Source: Sordaria brevicollis (Eukaryota > Ascomycota > Sordariomycetes > Sordariales > Sordariaceae). Taken from it: 64,000 bases of DNA. Under the pieces are notes generated by a model. That model did no database searches. It saw only the letters and a list, made by a program, of their open reading frames with translations, and was not told the DNA's origin. The position numbers and the translations under genes were made by a program. Shown piece after piece: positions 23,977-35,609 of this stretch (positions are counted from its first letter, which is position 1; each line of letters opens with the position of its first letter). Location of the stretch: the NCBI GenBank assembly GCA_033439795.1, contig JAUTDP010000008.1, positions 744,001 to 808,000 on the forward strand, written 5' to 3'.

Positions 23977-26900
23977 ATGAGAGGGTGTGATGGGAGGATT
24001 GTGGTGGTAATGAGGAAAATGGTGGTGAAGAAGATGAGGGTAAACCATGAGAGGAAGGGGAAGGCGGGTGAGGAGGAGGAAAAGTTGAGCGGCGTAATGA
24101 TGATGACATGATCGTGATGAAAGAGAATAGGGTTATTGCAGCAGTGCTAGTAGGATACAGTATCAGCTTTTTGTTCGGCATTGTTAGGGCGTTAATACCT
24201 AATGGACTTGAATCCCTATCCTCGCATTCCTCATGTTTTTCCTCGTGCCGTGAGTTATAATGGTCTTGACGTCGAATTCGAAGAGATGTTTGGACTGCCC
24301 TTGAAAATCATTTGTCCCCAAGAGGAAGTTCGACGACGGGGCCAAAAACCGTGTTAGTTGATTGGTTAGATACTTTGTAATAGTGGAGCCCCTTTCGGAA
24401 TCTAGACTTGAAGACTTGAACTTCCACCTCGACCTTGACTCCCTCCATGAAGGAAGATTATGAAGTAAAAACATATCCGTTTAACCAGTAACTTGGGGCT
24501 CACCCTGTCTATATGCCTGGTATATTGTTTAGAAAAGCGACACGTACTTGACTGAGACCTTACACTGTCACTTTGCCTCACAATATTGACTAACACGAGC
24601 TCGATTTTTGTGATTGAGTGCGTCACAATATGTTGACTAACTAGATGGAATCTCTTTGCCGTGTAGAATATATCATAGAGACCGAGAACTGCTATATTGA
24701 TAACGCTCAGCTTTTGTGTTCTGGATGCAAGTGGTTTCTCCTTGGATTTTCGGGAAATGAAATAAGCATACACTCACTCGAGTCTCACAGCATGAGACAG
24801 CTTTCATAAACGACACGGTATTTGATTGTGAAGGATGGGAATCTCCCTTTTTCATGTCTCAGTGAGCTGAAATTGTTAGTAACTCGAAGTTGGACTGTCT
24901 TGAGAAGTGTCTTTAGAAGTAGTGATTTCCATTGTCTTGGATGGATACGCTTTGTACGGACGCAACGAGCCCGGTCCAGCGAGTAACGGTAATTATTGCT
25001 CGTGAGGACGACAAATATAATATAGCAGGGCCTAGGGCAGAGGAAGTGAGTGACCATCTAAACCGGGTATGGAGATTTACCTGAGAGGAATCATGGTCTT
25101 GCTTTTACATGTTCCCAATCGACATGGAGGTTGATATGAGATCTCCAGCAACAAACACGTGAGCTGCTCCAAGTAATCAATAGTAGGTACATTATGGACC
25201 ACCAAACTGCACAGACATTGTACAAGCTGAGTATCATTTGCATTTTGCATAGCATTACTTTGGAAGGGTCTACAGATCGCATATGTAAGCCTGGCCTGGG
25301 TGTCGACCTGTTTGATCCAAACGCGGCTGAAAGTGTAAAGCCGAGAAATTTACATTGCTGAACGGCTGATAAGTGTATACTTGATGCTACTGAAATCGGC
25401 CTTGAGGATAACTAATACTGCGCTCAAGTGCCTCACGTAACCCAGGCGGTGAGAGATATACATGTCCTGAAAGCCGGATATCTGATATCAGCATGCGTGA
25501 TCCCGTCGAGGCTCTCTAAGCATATTGGTGTCGATGCTTGTCAAATTGATGTACGTTTCCCGCAGCATGCGAGTTATCTAAGCGTACAGGCAACGACAGG
25601 GATGTGTACTGCTTGCAGCGAGCTTTGCGAATACGCTGTTCTTAACATATGCACTGTCGCTTCATGTGCTGCCCGTTGCAGACTTGAGTGTCGTTTCCTC
25701 CCGCGGATTCCAGGCACTGGAGCTTACCCTGGCAAGGATTTGGAAGACAGCACCGCACATCCTCCTCCCCGACGGAAGAGCTTTAGTGATGATCTTGATA
25801 CACTCTCCCAAGGTATGAGTTGTGTAGCAAGGCGTGAGGCAACATGGGTGCGCAGCTTACCTCTGATATCCTACATCTCCCAGCCTTACCGGATGCTGTT
25901 CACCTTGCCATGGATCCGTTGTTGTTTCCTGCTAGTTTATGATGACACGTTCCATCCTGTATCGAAGTCGAGCAAACAGCCAATGAATGCTCCGAGTCCT
26001 GAGTCGGTGTGTCCTCGGTCTCGGCACCGAGTCTTGTTGGAATCTTCCACGCCTCAACTCGGTAGCTTCCATCCAGTCGAGTATGGCAGTCATCGGCCGA
26101 CTTTCTGGTCGTCTCTTTTGTTGTCGCCCTTCACCGACGATGATGTTGAGCTGGAGGGTGGCCGATGTGGTACGAAGCGGGTAGGGATGGGATCAACTCG
26201 CCGTGCCTGGCGTGCCGTCCCTACGGGCTTCGGGAAGGGAGAGGCAAACGGTGGGGGGAAGTCCGTCTTAGCTTTGTCTAGAAGTGTTTGTTAGCAAATG
26301 GAAGCATTCCAGATGCCAGAGATTCCGAAGTCCGCTTACTCTTGTCAACTTGATTCGTGTGTTTCGTGTTTGAAATTGAGTAGGTAGCAGGCAGCTGATA
26401 AGAAGATATCGATTGAAAAGGTCCCGAACCCATGGGATAGCTGGTGTACGGTATGGTCATCCTCTTCCGTGGCATCCGACCGACTCTGTGAATGCACTAC
26501 CTATGGTGGTGGCATATCCTGTGCCTCAGAGCACTGCAGCGGCATGGCCGTGACGCATCACATCGCATCGCATCGCGGGGACATTTGTGGCATTTGTGGC
26601 AGTCGAAGGCTGTGGTCGTCAGCCAAGTCTCGGTGGTAACGGGATGATGGATGGCATGACACAAGGCAAGGGCCGAGAAGGCATCACGAGAGCATGGGAT
26701 GGATGGTGATGAGGGTTGAAGGTGTTTGTCAAATTGATGGCGCAGAAAGCGAGGGTTGTTTGTACCAACCAAGACAAGAACTCGAGTCAACTCAACCCCA
26801 ATCTGACTCGACAAGCCGAACGATCTGAATTGGGACAAGTTGAACAGATCTGGATCAAATGAAGGACGGCAACGGGAAAGTGCAAGGTTGCATCTGACGG

Positions 26901-29174
26901 CCCAACGACTCCTCCTTCGGGTCTCGCTGCTTTGTTGCCCGCACCTGCCCGCGTTCTCGACACATTCTTACCCCTCATTGTGTGGTGTGTTCGTTGGAGG
27001 CCGAAGCTCTTTCCCCCCCTGAAGAACAAGCCCCAGAGTGGATGCCCTTTTGCGCCCTACCATTTTTGGTTTGGTGTGGTTGGCCGCTTCTTGTGCTGTG
27101 CCTGCCCTGATTGTCGTGACAAGATCGACATGGTTTTTTCTTGTCAATGCCGCCTTTCGGTTGCGACGTTGGTTTTTTTTGGGGTTGGGGTTGGGAGCTC
27201 CAATTTTTCATCCGGCCAACCTTGATTTGAGGTTCCCGTCCGAGCTTCTCTTTGATCCGACTTTTCATCTGAATTTCAACTTGCAAACACGATAAATAAC
27301 CGCTGATGAGATTCTGAAAAGAGGGCGCATCATCTTCTCTCTTCACCACAACTGGAACGTGAAAAAAGACCCTGAAAGTGCGGGAAAGGCGCTCAAGCCA
27401 CATCATCACGAGTGAGAAAAAAAGAAATCGTCCAATGACAGAATATGATCCCTGTCGTCCCCGTTGCCCCGGTTGTCAAACACACCCACCGAGAACGCTA
27501 GCGTCCGCCCCAAATCCCTGTTTTGGCTACAGTACCGTGGTACGGAGCACTTTTTACTTTTTGGTTGTCCAGATTTTTCGTCTTGTTCGAATTTCAACAA
27601 GTTGAGGTTCGCTGTCCGTCTTCCTTTCCGGTCATCTGCTCTTCAACTCGGCCTGTGTGGCTATTCAACCAAATGAGAGCCTGATTTCATCCCATTATAC
27701 AGATCAGGTTCATAACACGTGCTGTTTGGTGTTGGTACCTGAAGGTAGTCACTGGCTCACTGCTGCCTCTGGTCCTCTTAAGGTCTACAGTATATAAAGA
27801 GGGCTGGGGTCCCCGCCGCACACTGAGCCAACTGTGCCCTTTGTTGCCTCTGTCTCCAACTGACGAAACGAACCGAAGCAAAACCAAAAAGGCAAAAAGG
27901 CAGCCAAAAAGACGAGTGGCATAAAAAACCGAATGCAGGTTCGTCGGGCGGTCACGCAGCTTGCCCCGACACCAACCTTTCCCCAGAATAACTTAGCCTG
28001 GTCGGCGGGGACCAGGCCGCAAGCTTCGTTCAGGGGTCACCGTTCCAGTCGTGCAGGTTGGTGAGCTTGTGAAGCCAGGGTTGGATGCACAGCACAAGGT
28101 ACAAGCACGAACAAAGTTGCGCACAAGGCACAGGTCACGGTGCCAAGCACTGCACGCAGAGAGAGCAGGACACCACTTTTGCACACAGAGCAGCAAGCCC
28201 GCAACAGGAACCGCAGCAGGAGGCACCACACACACGGCACATTCACACCAAAATTCGTGCTCCTTCCCCCCCAGTGCCCCCAACCTCGACCTCACCTCGA
28301 CCGAAGCATGGAAGCTGAGACGGCAGGCGCAACCATCTGTCCATTCATGAACTTTTGTTTCTTCTTTCGAACTTGCCCTGGCTGCCACACACACACTCAA
28401 CTCAAACTTTGAACCAACAACCAACTCCCGTTGTCCTTCTTCCTTCCACTTCAGTTTGCCCTTCGTTGTGCTCTTTCCCCTCGTTTGGCACACACACAAC
28501 AGGCACCATCATTTCCTCTTGACAATCTCCCGTCTCTTTGAACAAAGCCCGTCCAGTCACTTGTTGGCTGTTGCGGCTGCTTACTTACCTACTCAGTGCC
28601 TATTCCCGCCAAGTCATTCCGTTGTCGGTTGAGAATAATCGGGGTCCTAAACTGATTTTCCACCAAACCGCGTTTTCCCTCCTCAAAGTTGTATCATCCC
28701 CGTTCATTTTCGTCTGGGCGCGTTGCTTGTCACAGGTTGACTCCAGAACTTGAACCCGGCCAACAACAGGTTAGCAACAGACTTTTGCCAGCTTCATCCT
28801 CTACACTACCTATCTTCAAAGTCACTCCAGCTAAAAGTCGTATTTGGGAAAAAGTGAAGAGTCTAGTCAAAGTCTCTTGTCACTACCTTACTTACCAGGC
28901 TGCCTGCTCTGTGCTCTCCTCTCCTCGCCTTGTCGGTGTCCAGCCGCCGTGCAGCCCTAGTCAAGGATCTGTGAGGTGGTCTAGGCGCAGCAAGGGACTT
29001 GAGAAAAAAAAAAGTCGTCATTATTTTTTTATTTCCACTCTTCGACTTTTTTAAAACTGGAGATCCGCGGGTACCTGTAACCGAGCGCCCGTCCGTCCTC
29101 TCCGCCCAATCTTCCACTTGCCAGCATCCGCCATCCAGCAAGCAGCAGGCATTCCACTTTTTCAGAAAAAAAAG
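23977..29174. other. Gene-poor region, 5.2 kb, upstream of rxt3
   Basis: No exon with recognisable family motifs. The longest stop-free frame (25,428-26,294 plus) lacks a starting ATG and known motifs. The right-hand ~1.4 kb lies downstream of a TATA-like site at 27,791 and may be a long, possibly spliced, leader for the rxt3 transcript, judged by its CT/CA-rich character and absence of other genes. Confidence 0.4.
27791..27799 (+). promoter_or_regulatory. TATA-like box, possible distal promoter of rxt3
   Basis: TATATAAAG followed by GC-rich DNA. It lies 1.38 kb before the rxt3 start codon, so it would imply an unusually long leader. It may instead serve nothing. Confidence 0.25.
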
Positions 29175-32100
29175 ATGGATCCAAGACACACAAACCAGCA
29201 CCACAGCCAGCACGGCCAGCATCAGGCGCCGCCGCCACAGCTCCCGTTTTCACGAAACGGGAGTGCTGCTCCTCCAGCTTCGGCTTCAACTTCTTCTGCC
29301 CAAAACACGAACACCACCGCTTTTGGTCGGCCACCACCACCATTCCCACCCGGGTCGTCATCGCAGCCACCACCACCACCACCAGCAGCATCACACGGGC
29401 AGCCGCCATTTCAAGGACCACACGCGCAACATTATCAACAACATCCTCATCCTCATCACCATCAGCAGCAACACCAGCAGCAGCACGGGCCTCACCAACA
29501 GCAGCAACATCAGCAGCAGCATCAACCACCTCTGCACCGTTCGCCGCCCCAACCAGCGCATCAACAGCCACCACCCCCGCCGCCGCCGTCGCAGCAGCAG
29601 CAGCAGCAGCAATCTCAGCACCGCGAGCACCGGTATTCGCCCTCTGCCGCCGCCCACCCGTCGCATTCGACTTTTCATGCGGATCTGCATACGCGCAAAC
29701 ACTCCGATCCGATCCAGTACTACGCTGGTCCGCCCCGCCATTTGCGACACGAATCCGGCCCGATGATGCCTCCGGCGCATTCACGACACCCGAGCACCTC
29801 CTCGATTACATCAGGCCCCGGCCCCGTTAATCGCGCGATGCCGCCGCCCACATCCCCTCCTCAGCAGGGGCCGCCTCATCCTCCTCAGGGTCCCACGCCG
29901 CCATCCCACCAACAGCAGCAGCAGCAGCCACAGCAGCTTCAACCACCCCCGCCGCCGCCAGCGCATCCGCAACAACATCCCCAGCAACACATGCAGCAAC
30001 ATCCGGGTGGCCCTCATCAACAACATCAGCAGCAGCAGCAGCAGCAGCAGCCCCAGCCGCCGCCGCACCCTTCGCATCCTTCTCAACAACAGGGCCCGCC
30101 GCCGAATGCGCATCCAATGGGTGCACCCTATCCCATCCCGCCTCCTCGAGCCCCTCCCGTCTCGATTGGGCCTCCGAACTCGTTTCCGAGGGACCGCCAG
30201 CTGCCTGCGCTAGAAAGTCTGCCAAGAACCGGCACCGGCAGCAGCATGTCCATCTCCTCTATGCTTGGCGGCCCTCCCCCAGCTCGCGACCCCGGCGCTC
30301 CTGCCGGTCCATACGCGCCTGGCCCGCCCTCGGGTGTGTCAGGTCCGCCGTTCAACCAGGGCATGCATGCATCCCCCCGAATGCATACGATGGGCGGCGG
30401 TCCAGGACCCGACTTTGGCTTCCGTCGGCCACAAACCCCCGACCGTCATAGACTGTTTGAGGGACGCGATCCTCGAGACCCCCGTGACCCTCGCGATCCT
30501 CGAGATCCGCGCGATCCTAGAGACCCCCGAGATCCTAGGGGCGATCCCAGGGACCCTAGGACGAGCATTGCTGCCTCGCCTTCGGCTGGCTACACCCCGG
30601 AGGTGCAGCGCTATGGTACACCGCAGGTCTACAACAACAGAGGGCCGCCGCTAACTGCTGCAGAACAAGCAAGGGAGCAGGCACGCATGGCTGGGACCGG
30701 TGTGCCCCCGCGGCCCAACAGTCAGCCAAAGTCGTTCCCGAACGCTCCTCCGCCACGTCCCATGGAGATGGGTAGACCACCGCCAAACGACATGTATGGG
30801 CATAGGGACGAGAGAAGGCCGGTCGAAGACTACAACCCCGAGCGTCCACCGATGCGAGTGCCCAACTACGAGGAACAGCGATTTATGAGTGAGAGGGAAC
30901 GACAAGAGAGGGAGCGCCAGGAATTCGAGATGCGTGAGAGGGAGCGTCGTGAGAGGACCATGTCGGGAAGCGAGGCTGGACGGCCGCATCCGATGCAACA
31001 AGCCGAGTATGCCCGTCAGATGGAGCACCAGAGAGGCCAGCCTCAATTTGGTCGACCTCCTGATCCACGAGAGCAAGGTCATTGGCATAGGCCGAGCTTT
31101 GAACAGCCACGCGGCCCTTACGATCAGCCTGGACACATGGCCAGGCATCCGCACGAGCATCCAGTCACCACCGCGCCCCCATACAATGGCCACCCGTCAT
31201 ACGCTACCGGGCCGCCGCCCGAACGATATCCTCCGTCGTCGCTTCCGCCCCATCAACAGCACGCCATGGCAGCTCATGGCCCAGGCCCAATGCAGTTCGA
31301 CTCTCCAGAACAACGACAGAGGATGAACATGATGCATATGGAGCAGCGGCAACAGCAGCAACAGCAAGCACAGCACCAGCATCCCTACTACATGCAACAC
31401 CAGCAAGGCCCCCCTCGCAGCGGTCCAGACCAGCCTGTGCCCCCTCCCTCAGTCGCCTATAGTGGTGTGGGTACGGGTTCATTGTACGGTTCTCCGAGAA
31501 TTCGCCATATGGAAGAGCTGGCTCCTCCTGGACATCAGCGGAACTTGTTGGGCATCCAGGAGATTAATCGCAAGGGCCGCATTTCGCCTCTGCCCCAGGC
31601 TGTCCAAGGTGCGCAACCCCAGCTGGCCGGCCCAACAGGCGAACCTGGTATCAAGAGCGAATTCGGACGCATGTTTTCCGGAATCGGTACCGGTGTTGGC
31701 GCCATGAGCCCCATACCTACTGGAATGCAGCAGCTTCCGTTCACTGGGGCCAGCTTGATGCGCCGCGAGGATTCCCTTGGAGGAGTCCCACAACCTCAAG
31801 AAACTGCCGAGCCTGGAGCCAAGGGCCCTGGTCGCGGTAAGCGTAGAAAGCTCAAGGACGACGAGTCCAGATTAGATGAGGATAGCACAGGGAGATTGAC
31901 TCCCGTGGGTGGTCGCGGCAAGAAAGCCAAGACCCATCATACCCACCACCATCATCAGTACGTTGATGTTATATCATTCTTATCCCAGGGAGCTACTAAC
32001 AGACCCAGCCATCATCACCATCATCATCGTCATGATCTCCAGCAGGGCCCTGGGCCCGCGTTCATGGGCAATACTCCGTTTAAGAACGTGACTGGGGCGC

Positions 32101-34154
32101 CATCTGTGCCCCCGCCCAACGCCATGTTGGCTAAGGACTTGCCGACTACTCACCATCATCACCATGTCGTTCCTCGACCGATGCCGCACCCCAACAACGG
32201 TCCAACCAAACTGGCTCCAGTACAACCTCCGAGCCCACCTGCGCTCGCCCATGTGAAGAAGCCGGAGAAGATCGTCAAATCACAAGATGTTCTGCAAAGT
32301 GTGGCCAAACTTCCGCGGGAACACTTGGGTGAGGTTGTGTACGATCCCAAACTGTCACCCGCACGGAAGCAGGATCCGCGCACCAGACGGCCTCCCCGTC
32401 AACCTTTCAAGTCGACCCCTGAGCCTTTGCCATGGGATCTGATTCAAGGCAAAGAAAACTGCACCTTGACGATGAAGATCAGCAAGGCCCATCTCACGCC
32501 TGAAGCCCGCGAGGAGATTACTGTCAGACGAGCTCTCTGGGGTACCGACATCTACACCGATGACTCGGATGTAATTGCCGCCTGTATCCATGCTGGTTGG
32601 TTCAGAGGCGAGTGGGCTCCGGATGTGGAGACAAATCTTTTGGGCCTGGACGAAGCAGTTGCTAGCGCCTCCGATATCCTAACTCAGATGGCTAATGGCC
32701 CTCGGACGACCAGGGATGAGGCTGGCTCGGAAGTGTACACCGAACCCCCTCGAAGCGGTCCTATGCCCGTGCCACCTAACCGTGATCTCCACGTCACACT
32801 TCTAATCCTCCCTAAGCTCGACAAGTACACTGCCACCGCACGCTTCGGTATCAAGAGCCGCGAATGGGGCGGTGTTCTTGAAGAAGGCGATGGCGTCTAC
32901 TCCCGCTCATCGCATGACGGGCTGAGCTTCGCCATCATGGACATCCGCTGGCTGGTCAATGGCGCCCAGTCTTCTAACCGATACAGAGGCAAGGCCAGGC
33001 GGGAGAGAATGCACAGAGCTCTTCGGGAAGAGGCTGCTCTCAGCTCGTCTTTTTCGAATCACAACAGGCTGGGACAAATCAGACTGAGCGGAACGCCTCA
33101 GGAGCAGCGGGAGAAGGAGACTGCTGAGGGCCAGCAGAGTAGCCAGTGGTGGCCATCCGCCGGGGCTGGCAGGAAGGCTGCGGTCGATGAGGATAAGGAG
33201 AATCACCAGCCAGAGGATGTTGTCGAGGGGCCTAAGGAGAAGGAAAAGGAGAAAGAAGAGCCGGAGAAGGCACAGGAGGAGCCCAGAGAGGAGGATCACG
33301 ATGGGGACGTGACGATGGAAATGGAGCCGGAGGCTCAGCCAGCCCAAACGAGGGAGAAGAGTCAAGAAAAGGAGAAGGAGAAGGTTTCTGATGAAAAGGA
33401 GGATGTCGAGATGACCGATAGGCCTGCTGAGGAGAAGGCACCAGAGCCTGCCAAGACGGCCGAAAAGGATCAGGAAGTGGAAAAGGCTGGCGAGCCAGAG
33501 CCTGAGAAAGAGAAGGAGCAGGAGAAGGAGAAGGAAGCTGAGAAGGAGAAATCTGCCACCCCTCAACCCGAGGCGAAGGAGGCCGAGCCCGAGGCCGTGC
33601 CCGTCAAGGAAACCGAGCCGAAGCCACAGTCTCCTCCACCTGTATCTAACCTCGATGCCCCCGCTAAGCCTTCAGCAGAGGTCGAAAAGGCTGCTTCTAC
33701 ACCGCAGCCGGAAACGGAAACGGCGGATGACAATGACGACACGATCGTTGAGGAGCCGGAGGTAGCAGAGGAGAAGGAGCCATCCAAGCCGGCAGAGCAA
33801 GCCGTGGAAGCTACTGCTAAACCCGCTAGCGCCGAATTAGAGGCCGTAAAGGCTGTGGTCACGGAGACCATCACAGCGGTCAAGGAAGCTACCGTACCGC
33901 CCGCGGTGGTCACAGAAGAGTCGGTCAAGGCCGCCTCTCCCGCCCCGCCTGTCACTCCAGTTGCAGATGCCGAGAAGGCTGCCGCTAAGCACGACGACGC
34001 CGACGCCGCAGCTGCGGCTATCATCACCACGATCACTACTAGTACGACTACCACAACCACTGCACCTGTCGTTGCCCCCGTCGCCGCCCCCGCTCCCGAG
34101 GAGAAGAAGGAAAGGGAGGACAAGGACGGAGATGAGAAAGACAAGGAGGCATGA
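29175..34154 (+). CDS. rxt3: Rxt3, subunit of the Rpd3L histone deacetylase complex
   Basis: Start is ATG 29175 (aaaagATGGATCC); the frame extends upstream without another ATG. A 51-nt intron at 31958-32008 (GTACGT donor, CTACTAAC branch, CCCAG acceptor) interrupts a poly-His stretch, giving 1,642 residues. The N-terminal ~1,000 residues are disordered, rich in His/Gln/Pro, with a DPR repeat at ~432-462. Residues ~1070-1255 form the Rxt3 domain: ENCTLTMKISKAHLTPEARE, RRALWGTDIYTDDSDVIAAC, IHAGWFRGEW, then DLHVTLLILPKLDKYTATAR and FAIMDIRWLVNG. The rest is a Lys/Glu-rich and Ala/Thr-rich tail. Yeast Rxt3 belongs to the Rpd3L co-repressor complex in the nucleus; that role is inferred from the domain. 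It is much larger than the yeast protein owing to the low-complexity arms. Confidence 0.9.
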   Translation: MDPRHTNQHHSQHGQHQAPPPQLPFSRNGSAAPPASASTSSAQNTNTTAFGRPPPPFPPGSSSQPPPPPPAASHGQPPFQGPHAQHYQQHPHPHHHQQQHQQQHGPHQQQQHQQQHQPPLHRSPPQPAHQQPPPPPPPSQQQQQQQSQHREHRYSPSAAAHPSHSTFHADLHTRKHSDPIQYYAGPPRHLRHESGPMMPPAHSRHPSTSSITSGPGPVNRAMPPPTSPPQQGPPHPPQGPTPPSHQQQQQQPQQLQPPPPPPAHPQQHPQQHMQQHPGGPHQQHQQQQQQQQPQPPPHPSHPSQQQGPPPNAHPMGAPYPIPPPRAPPVSIGPPNSFPRDRQLPALESLPRTGTGSSMSISSMLGGPPPARDPGAPAGPYAPGPPSGVSGPPFNQGMHASPRMHTMGGGPGPDFGFRRPQTPDRHRLFEGRDPRDPRDPRDPRDPRDPRDPRDPRGDPRDPRTSIAASPSAGYTPEVQRYGTPQVYNNRGPPLTAAEQAREQARMAGTGVPPRPNSQPKSFPNAPPPRPMEMGRPPPNDMYGHRDERRPVEDYNPERPPMRVPNYEEQRFMSERERQERERQEFEMRERERRERTMSGSEAGRPHPMQQAEYARQMEHQRGQPQFGRPPDPREQGHWHRPSFEQPRGPYDQPGHMARHPHEHPVTTAPPYNGHPSYATGPPPERYPPSSLPPHQQHAMAAHGPGPMQFDSPEQRQRMNMMHMEQRQQQQQQAQHQHPYYMQHQQGPPRSGPDQPVPPPSVAYSGVGTGSLYGSPRIRHMEELAPPGHQRNLLGIQEINRKGRISPLPQAVQGAQPQLAGPTGEPGIKSEFGRMFSGIGTGVGAMSPIPTGMQQLPFTGASLMRREDSLGGVPQPQETAEPGAKGPGRGKRRKLKDDESRLDEDSTGRLTPVGGRGKKAKTHHTHHHHQYVDVISFLSQGATNRPSHHHHHHRHDLQQGPGPAFMGNTPFKNVTGAPSVPPPNAMLAKDLPTTHHHHHVVPRPMPHPNNGPTKLAPVQPPSPPALAHVKKPEKIVKSQDVLQSVAKLPREHLGEVVYDPKLSPARKQDPRTRRPPRQPFKSTPEPLPWDLIQGKENCTLTMKISKAHLTPEAREEITVRRALWGTDIYTDDSDVIAACIHAGWFRGEWAPDVETNLLGLDEAVASASDILTQMANGPRTTRDEAGSEVYTEPPRSGPMPVPPNRDLHVTLLILPKLDKYTATARFGIKSREWGGVLEEGDGVYSRSSHDGLSFAIMDIRWLVNGAQSSNRYRGKARRERMHRALREEAALSSSFSNHNRLGQIRLSGTPQEQREKETAEGQQSSQWWPSAGAGRKAAVDEDKENHQPEDVVEGPKEKEKEKEEPEKAQEEPREEDHDGDVTMEMEPEAQPAQTREKSQEKEKEKVSDEKEDVEMTDRPAEEKAPEPAKTAEKDQEVEKAGEPEPEKEKEQEKEKEAEKEKSATPQPEAKEAEPEAVPVKETEPKPQSPPPVSNLDAPAKPSAEVEKAASTPQPETETADDNDDTIVEEPEVAEEKEPSKPAEQAVEATAKPASAELEAVKAVVTETITAVKEATVPPAVVTEESVKAASPAPPVTPVADAEKAAAKHDDADAAAAAIITTITTSTTTTTTAPVVAPVAAPAPEEKKEREDKDGDEKDKEA
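30468..30560 (+). repeat. DPR-encoding tandem repeat inside rxt3
   Basis: About ten 9-bp units (GAT/GAC-CCx-CGx/AGx) encode Asp-Pro-Arg, broken once by a Gly codon. Synonymous variation between units shows that the repeat is not a recent slippage product. Confidence 0.9.
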
Positions 34155-35114
34155 GCACAGCACATCTTGCTAAGGATTTTTGAAAGGACCCTCAGAGGTT
34201 ACCTATAGCAAACAGGTTGCGGTTGTCTAAATGTGAATTCTGTATCACTATCAATGTATAGGACACATAAAGAGAGAAAAGAAGCGTTGCATTGCATTGC
34301 ATTTAGGAGAATGGCATGTTTTGGTGTGTAGGTAGTGTTATGGAGCATTCTAGATACCAGATACTAGATACTAGGTAGAAGGCTTAGGTTTGTTGGCTAG
34401 TTGGTTGAGATAAATAAAGAAGAAGAGAAATGTTTTGGAAGTCATTTTTTGATTATCGTTGAAGTATTGCCTTTGGGATGTTTTGCGGATATATCACGTT
34501 TGTTACAGTGTCAGCGTTCTACCTTGTGCAGAAGCAGAAACAAATACAATGGAGAAGTTTATGGACTTTGGATGTGAAGAAATGAAATTCTTTGCTTGCC
34601 TTGCGGCAAGAGTGTAGTAGCAGTGTAACTAATGTGTTGTTATTTTGAACAAACCGAAATATCTTGCCAACTTGTACTTAAATACGCTTGTTGCAATCCA
34701 ACCTACCAACTGGTATCGGACAACTTTTCCAACCTAGATATTCCACCCTCTACAACCGGAACTATACTATTACCCGAAAGAAAGCCAGCACGGTGCTTTT
34801 TGGTCTCAAACACTCTGTAGTAACTCTCTCCCTTTCCCCGGCATAGCATACCAATATCCCAAATATCCCATCAACCTCAGCTCCCTCCCCTACCCGTTAT
34901 ATGATATCTCCCCAGGGAAGCAGATGGTTGGTTTGGTACTTCCGTTAAACCCTCCCTCAATCTATGTATATATAACCCACCCAAGGTAGGTAAAAAAAAC
35001 ATACTCCAAAACCTTTCCCTTCTCATCTCCTCAATCTCTCCCTTTCTCTCTCTCTACTCCCTCCAATCTTCGGTCTTTTTTTTATATGTGCACACCGCCT
35101 CGACAACAAAAACT
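34155..35114. other. Convergent intergenic region (rxt3 and SDHAF4 3' ends)
   Basis: Both neighbours end here. The DNA is AT-rich with short repeated motifs (TAGATACCAGATACTAGATACTAG near 34,353 in outline, and CT-rich DNA from 35,000). No gene seen. Confidence 0.5.
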
Positions 35115-35609
35115 TTAAAAATCAGTAGCCCGCCCATTAAAACTCCAATCCCCGCTCGCTCCCCACCTCAGCGGCTCGTTCTTCGGCCCACCAACTTCTC
35201 CAGTTTTGGGATTCACATCGCCCTCAAACTCGGGTGGTGCGCCCTTGCGGATACCCCCGCTGAATGTCTGCGCTGCGTCTTCGATCACCGGCGCTGCTAC
35301 TGTTGCGCTGTCCTTGCTGGGCTCGGTGACGTGCTTGGAGTTGTTTTCGGGAGAAGAGGCGGTTGGGTTGGGTGAAGAGGAAGGGGAGGAGTCAACGGTG
35401 GTGTGCGTGTAGAGAGCGGCTTCGGCGGCGGCTTGCAGGCGCTCGAATTCGGCTTGTTGGTCGGCGGGCAGGCGGGGAGGGGCGGGGCCGCGTTGGAGGA
35501 AGGAGGAGGAGTAGGGACGGGTGAAGGCGACGGAGAGGAGGGAGGGGAGGATGGCCCTGGGGAGGGCGGTGGCCATGGGACGGGCGATGTTGAGGAGATG
35601 GCGGGACAT
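35115..35609 (-). CDS. Succinate dehydrogenase assembly factor 4 (SDHAF4 / DUF1674)
   Basis: 164 codons from ATG 35609. The N-terminus (MSRHLLNIARPMATALPRAI, then RPYSSS) is Arg/Ser/Ala-rich and lacks acidic residues, as expected of a mitochondrial presequence. The last ~35 residues carry the family signature PEFEGDVNPKTGEVGGP followed by EPLRWGASGDWSFNGRATDF. In yeast and animals the protein binds flavinylated Sdh1 in the matrix and protects it until it joins the Sdh2 subunit of complex II. The middle part is a variable Ser/Ala-rich linker. The frame is open upstream of the chosen ATG for 77 codons, but it has no ATG and would hide the presequence. Confidence 0.93.
   Translation of the reverse strand: MSRHLLNIARPMATALPRAILPSLLSVAFTRPYSSSFLQRGPAPPRLPADQQAEFERLQAAAEAALYTHTTVDSSPSSSPNPTASSPENNSKHVTEPSKDSATVAAPVIEDAAQTFSGGIRKGAPPEFEGDVNPKTGEVGGPKNEPLRWGASGDWSFNGRATDF

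Noticed and set aside
25428..26294. 288-codon plus-strand frame
   Set aside because: It opens at GTG rather than ATG, has no recognised motif, and its codon use does not differ clearly from the surrounding DNA.
34965..34976. TATATATAA motif
   Set aside because: It lies between two converging 3' ends, so no start site is expected there.
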